Counted from the first letter of the stretch, positions 7,490 to 14,265 are shown. The stretch is DNA of 14,360 bases from VMCP01 sp965659745 (GCA_965659745.1 CBFHXF010000049.1:1-14360); one strand, 5' to 3'. The notes: a model not told the origin generated them from the sequence alone. Numbers and translations: made by a program.

Positions 7490-7580
7490 TTTCACCATTC
7501 ATAATCCACCATTCATAATTCACCATTCATAATCTATAATTCACCGTTCATAATTCATAATTCATAATTCATAATTCAAT
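7490..7580. repeat. Heptanucleotide repeat array, right arm
   Basis: Thirteen consecutive 7-bp units in strict register, mainly ATTCATA and ATTCACC, with variants such as ATCCACC, ATCTATA and GTTCATA. The last four clean units near 7546-7573 are nearly homogeneous ATTCATA. The array ends 2 bases before the enoyl-CoA hydratase stop codon (7585-7583). A 23-bp segment (7511-7533) is the perfect reverse complement of 7352-7374 in the left arm. Confidence 0.87.
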
Positions 7581-7582
7581 TA

Positions 7583-8362
7583 TTACCGGTTCTTAAACTC
7601 CGGCTTGCGCTTTTCAATAAACGCATTCATGCCTTCCTTCTGGTCTTCGGTGGCAAACAACATGTAAAAATTCTTTCTTTCGAAGTACAATCCCTCTTGC
7701 AATCCCGTATCAAAGGCTTTCAATACGCTCTCCTTCGCCAACTGCACCGCAATGGGCGACTTCTCCGCTATCTTTTGCGCCATCTTAATGGCCTCATCTA
7801 AATACAATTCTACTGGCACTACCTTATTTATGAGTCCTGCCTCTTTGGCTTCCTGTGCCGAAATAAAATTACCCGTCAAAACCATTTCCATGGCACGGGC
7901 CTTACCTACCGCACGGGTCAATCTTTGAGTACCTCCCGCACCGGGCATGACTCCTATATTAATTTCGGGTTGACCGAATTGTGCGGTTTCACTCGCCACA
8001 ATCATATCGCACAACATCGTTAACTCGCAGCCCCCGCCTAAAGCAAAACCGCTCACGGCTGCAATGATGGGCTTTTTGGTTCTTCTGATACTATCCCAGG
8101 TGCTGAATTGATCAATTTGCAACATATCTACCGCGGTGCGACCTGCCATTTGTTTGATATCGGCACCGGCTGCAAATGCACGCTCGTTTCCGTGAATCAC
8201 AATGGCTCTGATGGCATCATCCGCATCAAAAGTTTCTAAGGCGTGACGTATTTCCCCCATTAATTGAAGATTGAGGGCGTTTAATTCTTTCGGGCGATTG
8301 AGTTGAATGGTAGCTACAAAAGGAACTATTTGTGGATTTACCAGTATGAATTCGTACGACAT
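7583..8362 (-). CDS. Enoyl-CoA hydratase (crotonase family)
   Basis: This 259-residue crotonase-fold enzyme probably hydrates trans-2-enoyl-CoA to 3-hydroxyacyl-CoA in fatty-acid or amino-acid degradation. LNRPKELNAL is at 21-30, and the CoA/oxyanion segment AFAAGADIKQM at 62-72. GFALGGGCELTMLCD carries the first catalytic glutamate at 113, and FGQPEINIGVMPGAGGTQRL the second at 133. The pair of glutamates matches classical short-chain enoyl-CoA hydratase rather than an isomerase or decarboxylase, although the exact acyl chain cannot be read. The C-terminus ends with the usual EGMNAFIEKRKPEF. The start at 8362 gives the normal family length. It follows the PAP2 gene by 39 bases and may have its own promoter. 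It is homologous to MenB at 13443, but the two are clearly different subfamilies. Confidence 0.92.
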   Translation of the reverse strand: MSYEFILVNPQIVPFVATIQLNRPKELNALNLQLMGEIRHALETFDADDAIRAIVIHGNERAFAAGADIKQMAGRTAVDMLQIDQFSTWDSIRRTKKPIIAAVSGFALGGGCELTMLCDMIVASETAQFGQPEINIGVMPGAGGTQRLTRAVGKARAMEMVLTGNFISAQEAKEAGLINKVVPVELYLDEAIKMAQKIAEKSPIAVQLAKESVLKAFDTGLQEGLYFERKNFYMLFATEDQKEGMNAFIEKRKPEFKNR

Positions 8363-8366
8363 GCAA

Positions 8367-8374
8367 CAAAATTA
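8367..8374 (-). promoter_or_regulatory. Possible -7 element TAATTTTG for enoyl-CoA hydratase
   Basis: An exact TAnnTTTG match on the minus strand ends 4 bases before the ATG at 8362. The -33 region lacks a clear TTG. Transcription from here would begin at or next to the start codon. Confidence 0.32.
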
Positions 8375-8401
8375 CATCAATTCGTCGGTAAGAAGCGCTT
8401 T

Positions 8402-8986
8402 TTATAAGTCAAACTTACCGTACGCCTTCCACAAAAGATGTCCTATCGAAGCCCCTAAAATCCCCCCAAAAAACACATCTCCAACATAATGCCTGCCCAG
8501 ATACACCCGAGAATAGGCAATCCAAAAGGCAACAAATAAGGTTACCGCAAAAGCCATTTTTTGGTTTTTGTTTTGCGAAAACCGCAAATCTTTTCGGTAA
8601 AAAACCATCATCACCAATAGGGGATACACGGCAAAGGCATTGGCCGAATGCGAACTCACAAAACCATATTTACCACCGGGCATGCCATCGGGGGTTCGGG
8701 GTGTGAGATGGGCCTCGAAAGCAGGACGTACCCTTTTAAAATTGGGCTTAAAAACCCTCGAACTGATGCTATCGGCGAGTCCGAAAGCCACTACTGCCAA
8801 CAATACAGGGATGTAAAACTTGCGTTTATAACGCTGGATTAACTTATAAATAGCCCATATATAAAACGGCACAAAAGTCAATGAACCGCTGAGAATTATC
8901 ATTAAGGAATCTAAACTTTCGTGTGCCCATTTTTGATTAATCAAAACGAACAGGCGATCGTCAAATTCTAATAATGGCTGTATCAT
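8402..8986 (-). CDS. PAP2-family membrane lipid phosphatase
   Basis: This 194-residue integral membrane protein of the type 2 phosphatidic-acid phosphatase family has its three motifs: C1 is K80-x6-R87-P88 (KPNFKRVRP), C2 is S111-S112-H113 (a variant of PSGH), and C3 is S159-R160-x5-H166-x3-D170 (SRVYLGRHYVGD). His113 and His166 would be the nucleophile and its partner. Hydrophobic segments lie at about 27-48, 57-72, 115-130, 145-160 and 168-186. The likely substrate is a lipid phosphate such as undecaprenyl pyrophosphate, phosphatidylglycerol phosphate or a lipid A phosphate; sequence does not decide which. Its ATG overlaps the methyltransferase stop codon by one base (TAATG), so translation is coupled to that gene. 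Confidence 0.9.
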   Translation of the reverse strand: MIQPLLEFDDRLFVLINQKWAHESLDSLMIILSGSLTFVPFYIWAIYKLIQRYKRKFYIPVLLAVVAFGLADSISSRVFKPNFKRVRPAFEAHLTPRTPDGMPGGKYGFVSSHSANAFAVYPLLVMMVFYRKDLRFSQNKNQKMAFAVTLFVAFWIAYSRVYLGRHYVGDVFFGGILGASIGHLLWKAYGKFDL

Positions 8987-9726
8987 TACTTTTCTGATAC
9001 CAAAATAATTCTAGGAGAAGTTTCCGCCTCGTAAGGATCCAATTCATACGCGCCAAATTCGGCTACCACTTTTAAACCCGCCTCTTTATGTATGGCTTTC
9101 AATTCTTCAATAGAATAAACTTTTACCCGCTCTTGGAAGTTCTTAAGACCACCGTTATCGTTTACTTGAATGTCTTTTACGATATATCCATTATCGAGGT
9201 ATTTCGACCAAGAAAAAAGCAATCCGTTTATTTCTTTTTCACCTTTCTCGGGAAGTTTTGAAACCACCGCTGCCGCATTGATATAATCTTGCACAAACTG
9301 TCCGCCTGGAATAAGTGCTTTGGATACATTCATCAAACTTTTCACATCTTCTTCTCGCGAATTGAAGTAACCAAAACTCGTAAAAATATTAAAGATGGCA
9401 TCAAATTTTCCGTATTTGGTAAGCGATTTCCGCATGTCGTGAATGTCAAAAACCATATCTTCCGACTCGTAAATCTTGGCCTCTTCAATGCTGTTCTTCG
9501 AAAGATCAATACCCACTACTTCCAAACCGTGTTTTTGCAACTCTCTACTGTGCCTGCCCTTGCCACAGGCCAAATCCAGTATACGTTCACCCGCCCGAAG
9601 TTCTAAATACATCACCATAGTGGCAATAAAAACACGGGCCTCCTCTTCGTCTCGATGTTGGTATAATTCGTGGTAATAGTTTGTATCAAACCAAGTTTCA
9701 AACCAATTATCTGTTATTGTTGCCAT
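8986..9726 (-). CDS. Class I SAM-dependent methyltransferase
   Basis: This 246-residue Rossmann-fold methyltransferase has motif I at about 49-58 (ILDLACGKGRHS) and the acidic ribose-binding residue Asp74 after strand 2 (VVGIDLS). MVFDIHDMR (91-99) and FDAIFNIFTSFGYF (about 108-122) correspond to the following motifs. The DNWFETWFDTNYYHELYQHRD N-terminus is typical of a Bacteroidota methyltransferase group of undefined substrate. No membrane segment is visible, so it is cytoplasmic. It is the first gene of a leftward unit with the PAP2 phosphatase. This might hint at a lipid-linked substrate, but that is inference. It diverges from the sigma-factor gene; 56 bases separate the two starts. Confidence 0.88.
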   Translation of the reverse strand: MATITDNWFETWFDTNYYHELYQHRDEEEARVFIATMVMYLELRAGERILDLACGKGRHSRELQKHGLEVVGIDLSKNSIEEAKIYESEDMVFDIHDMRKSLTKYGKFDAIFNIFTSFGYFNSREEDVKSLMNVSKALIPGGQFVQDYINAAAVVSKLPEKGEKEINGLLFSWSKYLDNGYIVKDIQVNDNGGLKNFQERVKVYSIEELKAIHKEAGLKVVAEFGAYELDPYEAETSPRIILVSEK

Positions 9727-9752
9727 ATTTTTTATTTTCAGGTGTAACTTTT
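9720..9752 (+). promoter_or_regulatory. Possible promoter of the sigma-factor operon
   Basis: TTG (9720-9722), a 22-base spacer and TAACTTTT (9745-9752), one mismatch from TAnnTTTG. Expected transcription start is near 9758, leaving a leader of about 25 bases before the ATG at 9783. If the operon is self-regulated, its own sigma would recognise a different element in this same short region. Confidence 0.3.
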
Positions 9753-9753
9753 C

Positions 9754-9774
9754 CGGTAAATAGCCGTTTTACCG
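9754..9774. promoter_or_regulatory. Perfect 7-bp inverted repeat in the sigma-factor leader
   Basis: CGGTAAA (9754-9760), 7-base spacer, TTTACCG (9768-9774). It lies between the methyltransferase and sigma-factor starts, directly over the predicted transcription start and just before the sigma-factor ATG. It could be an operator, a leader hairpin, or part of the alternative-sigma promoter. Confidence 0.4.
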
Positions 9775-9777
9775 ATA

Positions 9778-9807
9778 CAAAGATGAATCAACAAGAGTAT
9801 CAGCAAA
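9778..9807 (-). promoter_or_regulatory. Possible promoter of the methyltransferase-PAP2 unit
   Basis: On the minus strand TTTG (9807-9804), an 18-base spacer and CATCTTTG (9785-9778), one mismatch from TAnnTTTG. It would place the transcription start near 9770, about 44 bases before the ATG at 9726. It overlaps the sigma-factor start codon on the other strand. Confidence 0.28.
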
Positions 9808-10271
9808 TAGTACGAGATCATGCCGATGCCCTTTATCGATTCTCCCTCAAAAATATAAAAGTAATTGAAGAGGCGAAAGAAATAGTTCAAAACAGTTTCG
9901 AAAAATTATGGATACACCGCGAAAAAATCGACGTACACAAGGCCAAAAGCTACCTGTTTACCCTGGCCTATCGCAACTGTATCGATATCATTAGAAAGCA
10001 AAAAAAAGAAAGCGAACTCGACATGATAAAATCCGAGCCCCAACAGCACCTCAATACCCATTTAATCGGACTCAAGACGATGCTCGACAATGCGTTATCG
10101 CAACTCAATGAACTACAAAGAAGCGCAATTTTATTGCGCGACTACGAAGGATATTCCTATTCAGAAATTGGCGAAATATTAGAAATCAACGAATCACAAG
10201 TGAAAATTCAAATTTTCAGAGGACGTAAAAAACTGCAAAACATCATTGGTAACGTGGAGGACATTCTATGA
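9783..10271 (+). CDS. ECF-type sigma-70 family RNA polymerase sigma factor
   Basis: This 162-residue sigma factor has only regions 2 and 4. Region 2 is about 10-75: ALYRFSLKNIKVIEEAKEIVQNSFEKLW contains the 2.1/2.2 helices, and KAKSYLFTLAYRNCIDIIRKQKK the -10-recognition helix. Region 4 is about 100-155: LNELQRSAILLRDYEGYSYSEIGEILEINESQVKIQIFRGRKKL is the -35-recognition helix-turn-helix. The open frame extends upstream to 9681, but that part overlaps the divergent methyltransferase gene and has no sigma homology; the Met at 9783 is at the family-typical position. Its stop overlaps the next gene's start (ATGA, 10268-10271). Adjacency to a membrane anti-sigma-like protein suggests it is held inactive at the inner membrane until a signal arrives. 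Target promoters are unknown, but the two barrel genes downstream are likely targets. Confidence 0.92.
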   Translation: MNQQEYQQIVRDHADALYRFSLKNIKVIEEAKEIVQNSFEKLWIHREKIDVHKAKSYLFTLAYRNCIDIIRKQKKESELDMIKSEPQQHLNTHLIGLKTMLDNALSQLNELQRSAILLRDYEGYSYSEIGEILEINESQVKIQIFRGRKKLQNIIGNVEDIL

Positions 10272-11179
10272 AACACTTACACAAAGACATCGACTGGACC
10301 CTTTTTGAATTTCTCGAGGGAAATCTTTCCTCTGAGGAAGCCCAATACATAGAAGAACAGATTCAGTCGAATGAGGAATGGAAAAAGGCCCATGCCCGTT
10401 GGAAGGCCAGTTACTTGGAACCGGAACCCATCCCCTATCCCAATATATCGGATCTCATACAGCCCAAAATTCGATTTAAAATCACCCGAAATATTCAGTG
10501 GTACGTGGCCGCGGCCTCTATTTTCATCATTAGTATATGGTTTTTTGGTCGCCCCACTTACGAAAACAATCGCAAGGCGCTAAGCATGAAAACAGCTTCT
10601 GTTTTGCTAGATTCAACTGAAAACAATCACAAAACGGAAACACCAAGTCAGGTTGAGAAAAATGCGTTACCGACACAAATGCCGTTGGCCACAGCCCTGA
10701 TATCTTCCCCGAACCCCAAAAAACGCGCACTGCCCGAAGTCCGCAGGGCCTCAAACTCGAATATCCTTGCTGTCCACCCGAGTGCAAATGTCGGTCAACC
10801 CGATTCGCTAACAGAAACCTCCGCTTTGAAGAAGCTTCCCCCGAAAACAAAAAATCCCTCTATGCCCAATGCAAACATATTCGAAATATTGGCCTTGTTT
10901 TTTCCGGGGGAAATTCGTGAAGAAGCCCGCCTCTCCTTTGAAGTGATCGAATCCGGCAGCGGAACACCATCTATTTACGCCGAAGGGTCGCAACGCAACC
11001 TTGCGAGGGAAATCTTTATAGATATGAATTATTTCGAATCGGCCGAAACGCCCATACCCACGTGGCAACAGATATGGCAGCGCACTAAAAAAGGCCAATT
11101 ACCGGCGGTGCAGTTGGCAATAGAAACCCAACCCAATAGTTGGATTCCCAGCATGAATGTAAACCTAAATTACGATTGA
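10268..11179 (+). CDS. Membrane-anchored anti-sigma-like protein
   Basis: This 303-residue single-pass membrane protein starts inside the sigma-factor stop codon (ATGA), so the two are translationally coupled. The N-terminal cytoplasmic part (1-75) has the usual shape of Bacteroidota anti-sigma proteins: IDWTLFEFLEGNLSSEEAQYIEEQI, then a helix with SNEEWKKAHARW. One hydrophobic segment (about 77-94) spans the inner membrane. A low-complexity, basic, Pro/Ser-rich stretch (about 105-205) leads to a folded-looking C-terminal periplasmic region (about 205-303). There is no cysteine in the protein, so no zinc-binding anti-sigma motif (HxxxCxxC). The anti-sigma role is inferred mainly from position and N-terminal character. 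A structural or regulatory partner of the downstream barrels is an alternative. Confidence 0.72.
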   Translation: MKHLHKDIDWTLFEFLEGNLSSEEAQYIEEQIQSNEEWKKAHARWKASYLEPEPIPYPNISDLIQPKIRFKITRNIQWYVAAASIFIISIWFFGRPTYENNRKALSMKTASVLLDSTENNHKTETPSQVEKNALPTQMPLATALISSPNPKKRALPEVRRASNSNILAVHPSANVGQPDSLTETSALKKLPPKTKNPSMPNANIFEILALFFPGEIREEARLSFEVIESGSGTPSIYAEGSQRNLAREIFIDMNYFESAETPIPTWQQIWQRTKKGQLPAVQLAIETQPNSWIPSMNVNLNYD

Positions 11180-11194
11180 TAAAATAATTAAGAT

Positions 11195-12421
11195 ATGAAA
11201 CAAATACAAGTAATAACCCTTTTATTGATGCGTTTTCTCTGGGTAGATTATGCCTCGGCACAAACCCACTTTACCCGTGTTCAAATCGTAACCGATTCGA
11301 CTGAAACCACGCGAAAACTGCTCTCGGGTATAGACAATCAAACCTTCCAAAAGTGGGTAAATTCTATAAGTGATAAGGCCGAAATACAACGCTACCGATT
11401 TGATGCCCCCCCATTGGCCCAATTCCATGATAGTTTTAATTTCAAAGTAAACGTGAGCGATTTCAATGATACCACCGATATTTATATACAATTGCAGCGT
11501 AAATCGGTATCAGACGCCTCTAAGGTACTGGCAAAAATTTCTTTGAATTTGCCTCCCGCCTCTGATGAAACTCTCAAAAAGCCAGTTTTACCCACCAAAC
11601 CGATTCCACCTACAAAACCAATTACTAACAACACTGGCGAGGTGAGTCAGTTGCCAAATGAGGGTATCAATTTCAAATTAGCGGACCAAGGAAACGACGA
11701 CACAACGGTGCGCCCGATGCCGAAGGGAGGGATAAAATTCAACGTCGCGCAACCTGTGTGCCACGGCACCGCTTCTAGCTTTAATTTCAATTTAGGACTG
11801 TTGCAAATGCAAAACTTTGCAGGGCCAAGTACCACAGTTATGCGTTATAACGAAATGCCCGAATTGAACAATGCCAAAACCTTAAATATTGGCTTTGATG
11901 CCATGTGGGGACTGAATTTATATAAAGGCAATGTGCGTTTTTGGTATGGAATCTCGTATGATTTTTACAATTACCGTTTTCAGAATAATGCCATTCGCAT
12001 CGATCCCAATCAAGACCAATTCGAATACCGTTTTGCCGATGCCAACGATCCGAATGAACTTAATCCTGAAAAATCAAAATTGGTTTCGGAGTACATTGGA
12101 ATTCCATTAGCGATTAGCTTCGAAAACTCGAAATGGAATGCCTCAAAAGTGCGATTGATGATAGGCGTACAAGGCGGTTATTTAATGAATGCCTATACCA
12201 AAGTAAAATATTACGACGATCGGGTAACCAAAAATTACGACGATTTCCATTTGAATGAAATTGTGTTACAACCCTTTTTCAGGTTTCAATGGGATCATTG
12301 GGCATTGTACGGAAAATATTCCATAACCCCTTTAACGCGAAGTCGCGAAGGCAACCTAATAGACCCCATTATTTCTGGACAAAAAAACATGGTATTAGGC
12401 ATGTCTTTTGTCATCGATTAA
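11195..12421 (+). CDS. Outer-membrane beta-barrel protein with N-terminal periplasmic domain
   Basis: This 408-residue exported protein lies 15 bases after the anti-sigma-like gene. The signal peptide is residues 1-23 (cleavage near YASAQ). Residues 24-122 form an alpha/beta-looking domain (TRVQIVTDSTETTRKLLSG and following). Next comes a Lys/Pro-rich linker with the short repeat TKPIPPTKPI (about 130-140), a Gly/Asn-rich stretch, and a C-terminal region (about 225-408) of amphipathic strands with aromatic belts (VRFWYGISYDFYNYRF, WALYGKYSITPLTR) ending GMSFVID. This fits the OMP beta-barrel/porin-family proteins of Bacteroidota. The barrel part is clearly related to the next gene. Function is unknown; transport, adhesion or envelope anchoring are all possible. 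Confidence 0.77.
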   Translation: MKQIQVITLLLMRFLWVDYASAQTHFTRVQIVTDSTETTRKLLSGIDNQTFQKWVNSISDKAEIQRYRFDAPPLAQFHDSFNFKVNVSDFNDTTDIYIQLQRKSVSDASKVLAKISLNLPPASDETLKKPVLPTKPIPPTKPITNNTGEVSQLPNEGINFKLADQGNDDTTVRPMPKGGIKFNVAQPVCHGTASSFNFNLGLLQMQNFAGPSTTVMRYNEMPELNNAKTLNIGFDAMWGLNLYKGNVRFWYGISYDFYNYRFQNNAIRIDPNQDQFEYRFADANDPNELNPEKSKLVSEYIGIPLAISFENSKWNASKVRLMIGVQGGYLMNAYTKVKYYDDRVTKNYDDFHLNEIVLQPFFRFQWDHWALYGKYSITPLTRSREGNLIDPIISGQKNMVLGMSFVID

Positions 12422-12435
12422 TCGCAAAAAGAACT

Positions 12436-12443
12436 TAGATTTG
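12436..12443 (+). promoter_or_regulatory. Possible internal -7 element before the second barrel gene
   Basis: TAGATTTG is an exact TAnnTTTG match 15 bases before the ATG at 12459. The nearest TTG (12408-12410) is 25 bases upstream, a little too far. It may give the second barrel gene independent expression. Confidence 0.28.
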
Positions 12444-12458
12444 TTTAACCAATATTTT

Positions 12459-13340
12459 ATGAAACATACTTTTATCAAACCCCTTTTTATCATGGTCCTT
12501 TTCGGATTATCTACCAGCAGCTATGCCCAAACCGATACGGATACCACTACCGCAGAAGACGTTTTAGAAGTGCCCTACCCAAGTGTGGAGGTGATTGAAG
12601 AAGCCCCAGCGGAAGAAGGCGCCTATGAAGCGGTGCCCGATTTTGATTACAACCAAGATTTTTCTTATGAAGAGCCTAAGCCGAAGAAATACGATTTTCA
12701 AACCCGTTTTGGTTTCGGTTTTGTGAGCTTGAACAATGCATTAAGTCCGGTCGCTGCCGGCTCAAACAACGCAGGTCGCTTTTTGCCTTCTACCAAATTC
12801 ATCAGTTCTAACATCAGCAATTTCGAAATTTCCTTCGGGAAGAATTTGAGTCAAGGTCTATGGCGTTTGTGGTTTGGACTAGGCATTGAAGACGAATATT
12901 TCACCTTTGAAGACGCCAATGTACGCTTGATGGCGCGTAGCGATTCGTTTGCCCATTACAGCGTAGACCCACAAACAAGCAAAGACCAATTTGGCAAAGC
13001 GGAAGACGCCAATTCCAGCTCTTTCTCTATAGCCACCGTTACGGTTCCTTTGGCCATTGGATACCAAAACAAACAACGCAGACCTAACTATAAAGTACAA
13101 TTCGGTGCTTATGTAGGGTATCGCTTTCAGTCGCAAACCGACATTAAATACGCCGATAAAACCACGGTTTCGGTAAGAGGTAATTTTCATACCAACCCCT
13201 TCATTGTAGATCCATTTGTGAATCTTCAATACAAACGCATCGGTGTGTTCTTAAGAACCAGCCTACTTCCTATCTTGAATAATGTAGGTGGCGGTAACGA
13301 ACAAACCCGCAATGCGTTTGGTTTGTTCATAGGAATGTAA
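12459..13340 (+). CDS. Outer-membrane beta-barrel protein, paralogue of the preceding gene
   Basis: This 293-residue exported protein has a signal peptide at residues 1-24 (MKHTFIKPLFIMVLFGLSTSSYAQ). A strongly acidic segment follows (about 25-75, rich in Asp/Glu, e.g. VEVIEEAPAEEGAYEAVPDFDYNQD), then a barrel-like region from about 80 to the end. An in-frame ATG at 12408 would add 17 residues and overlap the preceding gene; the signal peptide clearly starts at the Met at 12459. The barrel aligns by eye to that of the previous gene: RLWFGLGIEDEYFTFED against RFWYGISYDFYNYRFQN, VTVPLAIGYQNK against IGIPLAISFENS, and FHTNPFIVDPFVNLQY against FHLNEIVLQPFFRFQW. It lacks the other's N-terminal domain and Pro linker. 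Its role is unknown, probably paired with its neighbour. Confidence 0.77.
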   Translation: MKHTFIKPLFIMVLFGLSTSSYAQTDTDTTTAEDVLEVPYPSVEVIEEAPAEEGAYEAVPDFDYNQDFSYEEPKPKKYDFQTRFGFGFVSLNNALSPVAAGSNNAGRFLPSTKFISSNISNFEISFGKNLSQGLWRLWFGLGIEDEYFTFEDANVRLMARSDSFAHYSVDPQTSKDQFGKAEDANSSSFSIATVTVPLAIGYQNKQRRPNYKVQFGAYVGYRFQSQTDIKYADKTTVSVRGNFHTNPFIVDPFVNLQYKRIGVFLRTSLLPILNNVGGGNEQTRNAFGLFIGM

Positions 13341-13407
13341 TCCTTACCAATTACATGTTTAAATTAATTTCAAAGTTTAAAAAACAAGATTAAACCAATG
13401 GGTCCCG

Positions 13408-13435
13408 TTGCGTTGATGCGAAATGCTTAATTTTG
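13408..13435 (+). promoter_or_regulatory. Probable menB promoter
   Basis: TTG (13408-13410), a 17-base spacer and TAATTTTG (13428-13435), an exact TAnnTTTG match. The -7 box ends 7 bases before the menB ATG, so the mRNA would have almost no leader. Confidence 0.5.
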
Positions 13436-13442
13436 CAACCAT

Positions 13443-14264
13443 ATGAGTCAACGCAACTGGACACCCATTAAAGAGTATTCTGATATCACCTTCGACTTCT
13501 TCGAAGGAATTGCAAAAATAAGCATCAACCGACCCGAGGTTTACAATGCATTCCGGCCACAAACGGTGACCGATATGCTCGATGCCTTCGACCACTGTCG
13601 CGAAAATCCTCAAATATCAGTAGTAATCCTAACTGGAACGGGCGACAAAGCCTTCTGTTCAGGCGGAGATCAAAACGTAAAAGGCATCGGCGGATACGTA
13701 GATGATTCGGGTGTTCCCCGTTTGAACGTACTCGATTTGCATAAGAAAATACGCTCGCTGCCTAAGCCCGTCATTGCCATGGTAAATGGCTATGCCATTG
13801 GGGGCGGACATGTATTGCATGTAGTTTGTGATTTAACCATCGCGGCAGAAGGGGCTAAATTCGGACAAACGGGTCCTAAGGTGGGCAGTTTCGACGGTGG
13901 CTTTGGAAGTAGTTATTTGGCGCGTATTGTAGGACAGAAAAAGGCACGTGAAATTTGGTTTTTATGCCGTCAGTATACCGCAGAAGAATGCGAGCGCATG
14001 GGATTGGTTAATAAAGTAGTGCCTTTAGCCCAATTAGAAGACGAAACGGTAGATTGGTGTATGACCATTATGGAACGCAGTCCAATGGCCATCCGGATGC
14101 TTAAACGATCGTTCAATGCCGAATTAGACGGACAACATGGCCTCATGGAATTAGCCGGCGATGCCACCTTATTATATTACCTCACTGAAGAAGCTCAAGA
14201 AGGCAAACATGCATTTTTAGAGAAACGGAAGCCCGATTTTCAGCAGTTTCCGAAATTCCCTTAA
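13443..14264 (+). CDS. menB: 1,4-dihydroxy-2-naphthoyl-CoA synthase
   Basis: MenB closes the second ring of menaquinone by converting o-succinylbenzoyl-CoA to 1,4-dihydroxy-2-naphthoyl-CoA in the cytoplasm. The 273-residue protein has the crotonase fold with MenB hallmarks: RPEVYNAFRP (30-39), CSGGDQ (72-77), GYAIGGGH (116-123) and FGQTGPKVGSFDGGFGSSYLAR (140-161). The last includes the catalytic Ser149 and Asp151. Gly144 (QTGPK, not QTDA) places it with the bicarbonate-dependent type I enzymes. AREIWFLCRQYTAEE and the C-terminal EGKHAFLEKRKPDF also match the family. No other menaquinone gene lies in the window; companions may follow beyond the right edge. The 102-base gap before it holds a good promoter, so it is independent of the barrel genes. 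Its stop is followed at once by a heptanucleotide array. Confidence 0.97.
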   Translation: MSQRNWTPIKEYSDITFDFFEGIAKISINRPEVYNAFRPQTVTDMLDAFDHCRENPQISVVILTGTGDKAFCSGGDQNVKGIGGYVDDSGVPRLNVLDLHKKIRSLPKPVIAMVNGYAIGGGHVLHVVCDLTIAAEGAKFGQTGPKVGSFDGGFGSSYLARIVGQKKAREIWFLCRQYTAEECERMGLVNKVVPLAQLEDETVDWCMTIMERSPMAIRMLKRSFNAELDGQHGLMELAGDATLLYYLTEEAQEGKHAFLEKRKPDFQQFPKFP

Positions 14265-14265
14265 A

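Noticed and set aside
7345..7580. CRISPR-like array
   Set aside because: The units are 7 bp and directly adjacent with no unique spacers, and there are no cas genes; these are short tandem repeats.
9681..9782. Upstream extension of the sigma-factor frame
   Set aside because: It runs antisense through the start of the divergent methyltransferase gene, resembles no sigma region, and would include the promoter and inverted repeat.
10530..11098. Minus-strand frames of 106 and 96 residues opposite the anti-sigma-like gene
   Set aside because: They overlap each other and the coupled anti-sigma-like gene, have no domain or start context, and fit chance frames in a low-complexity region.
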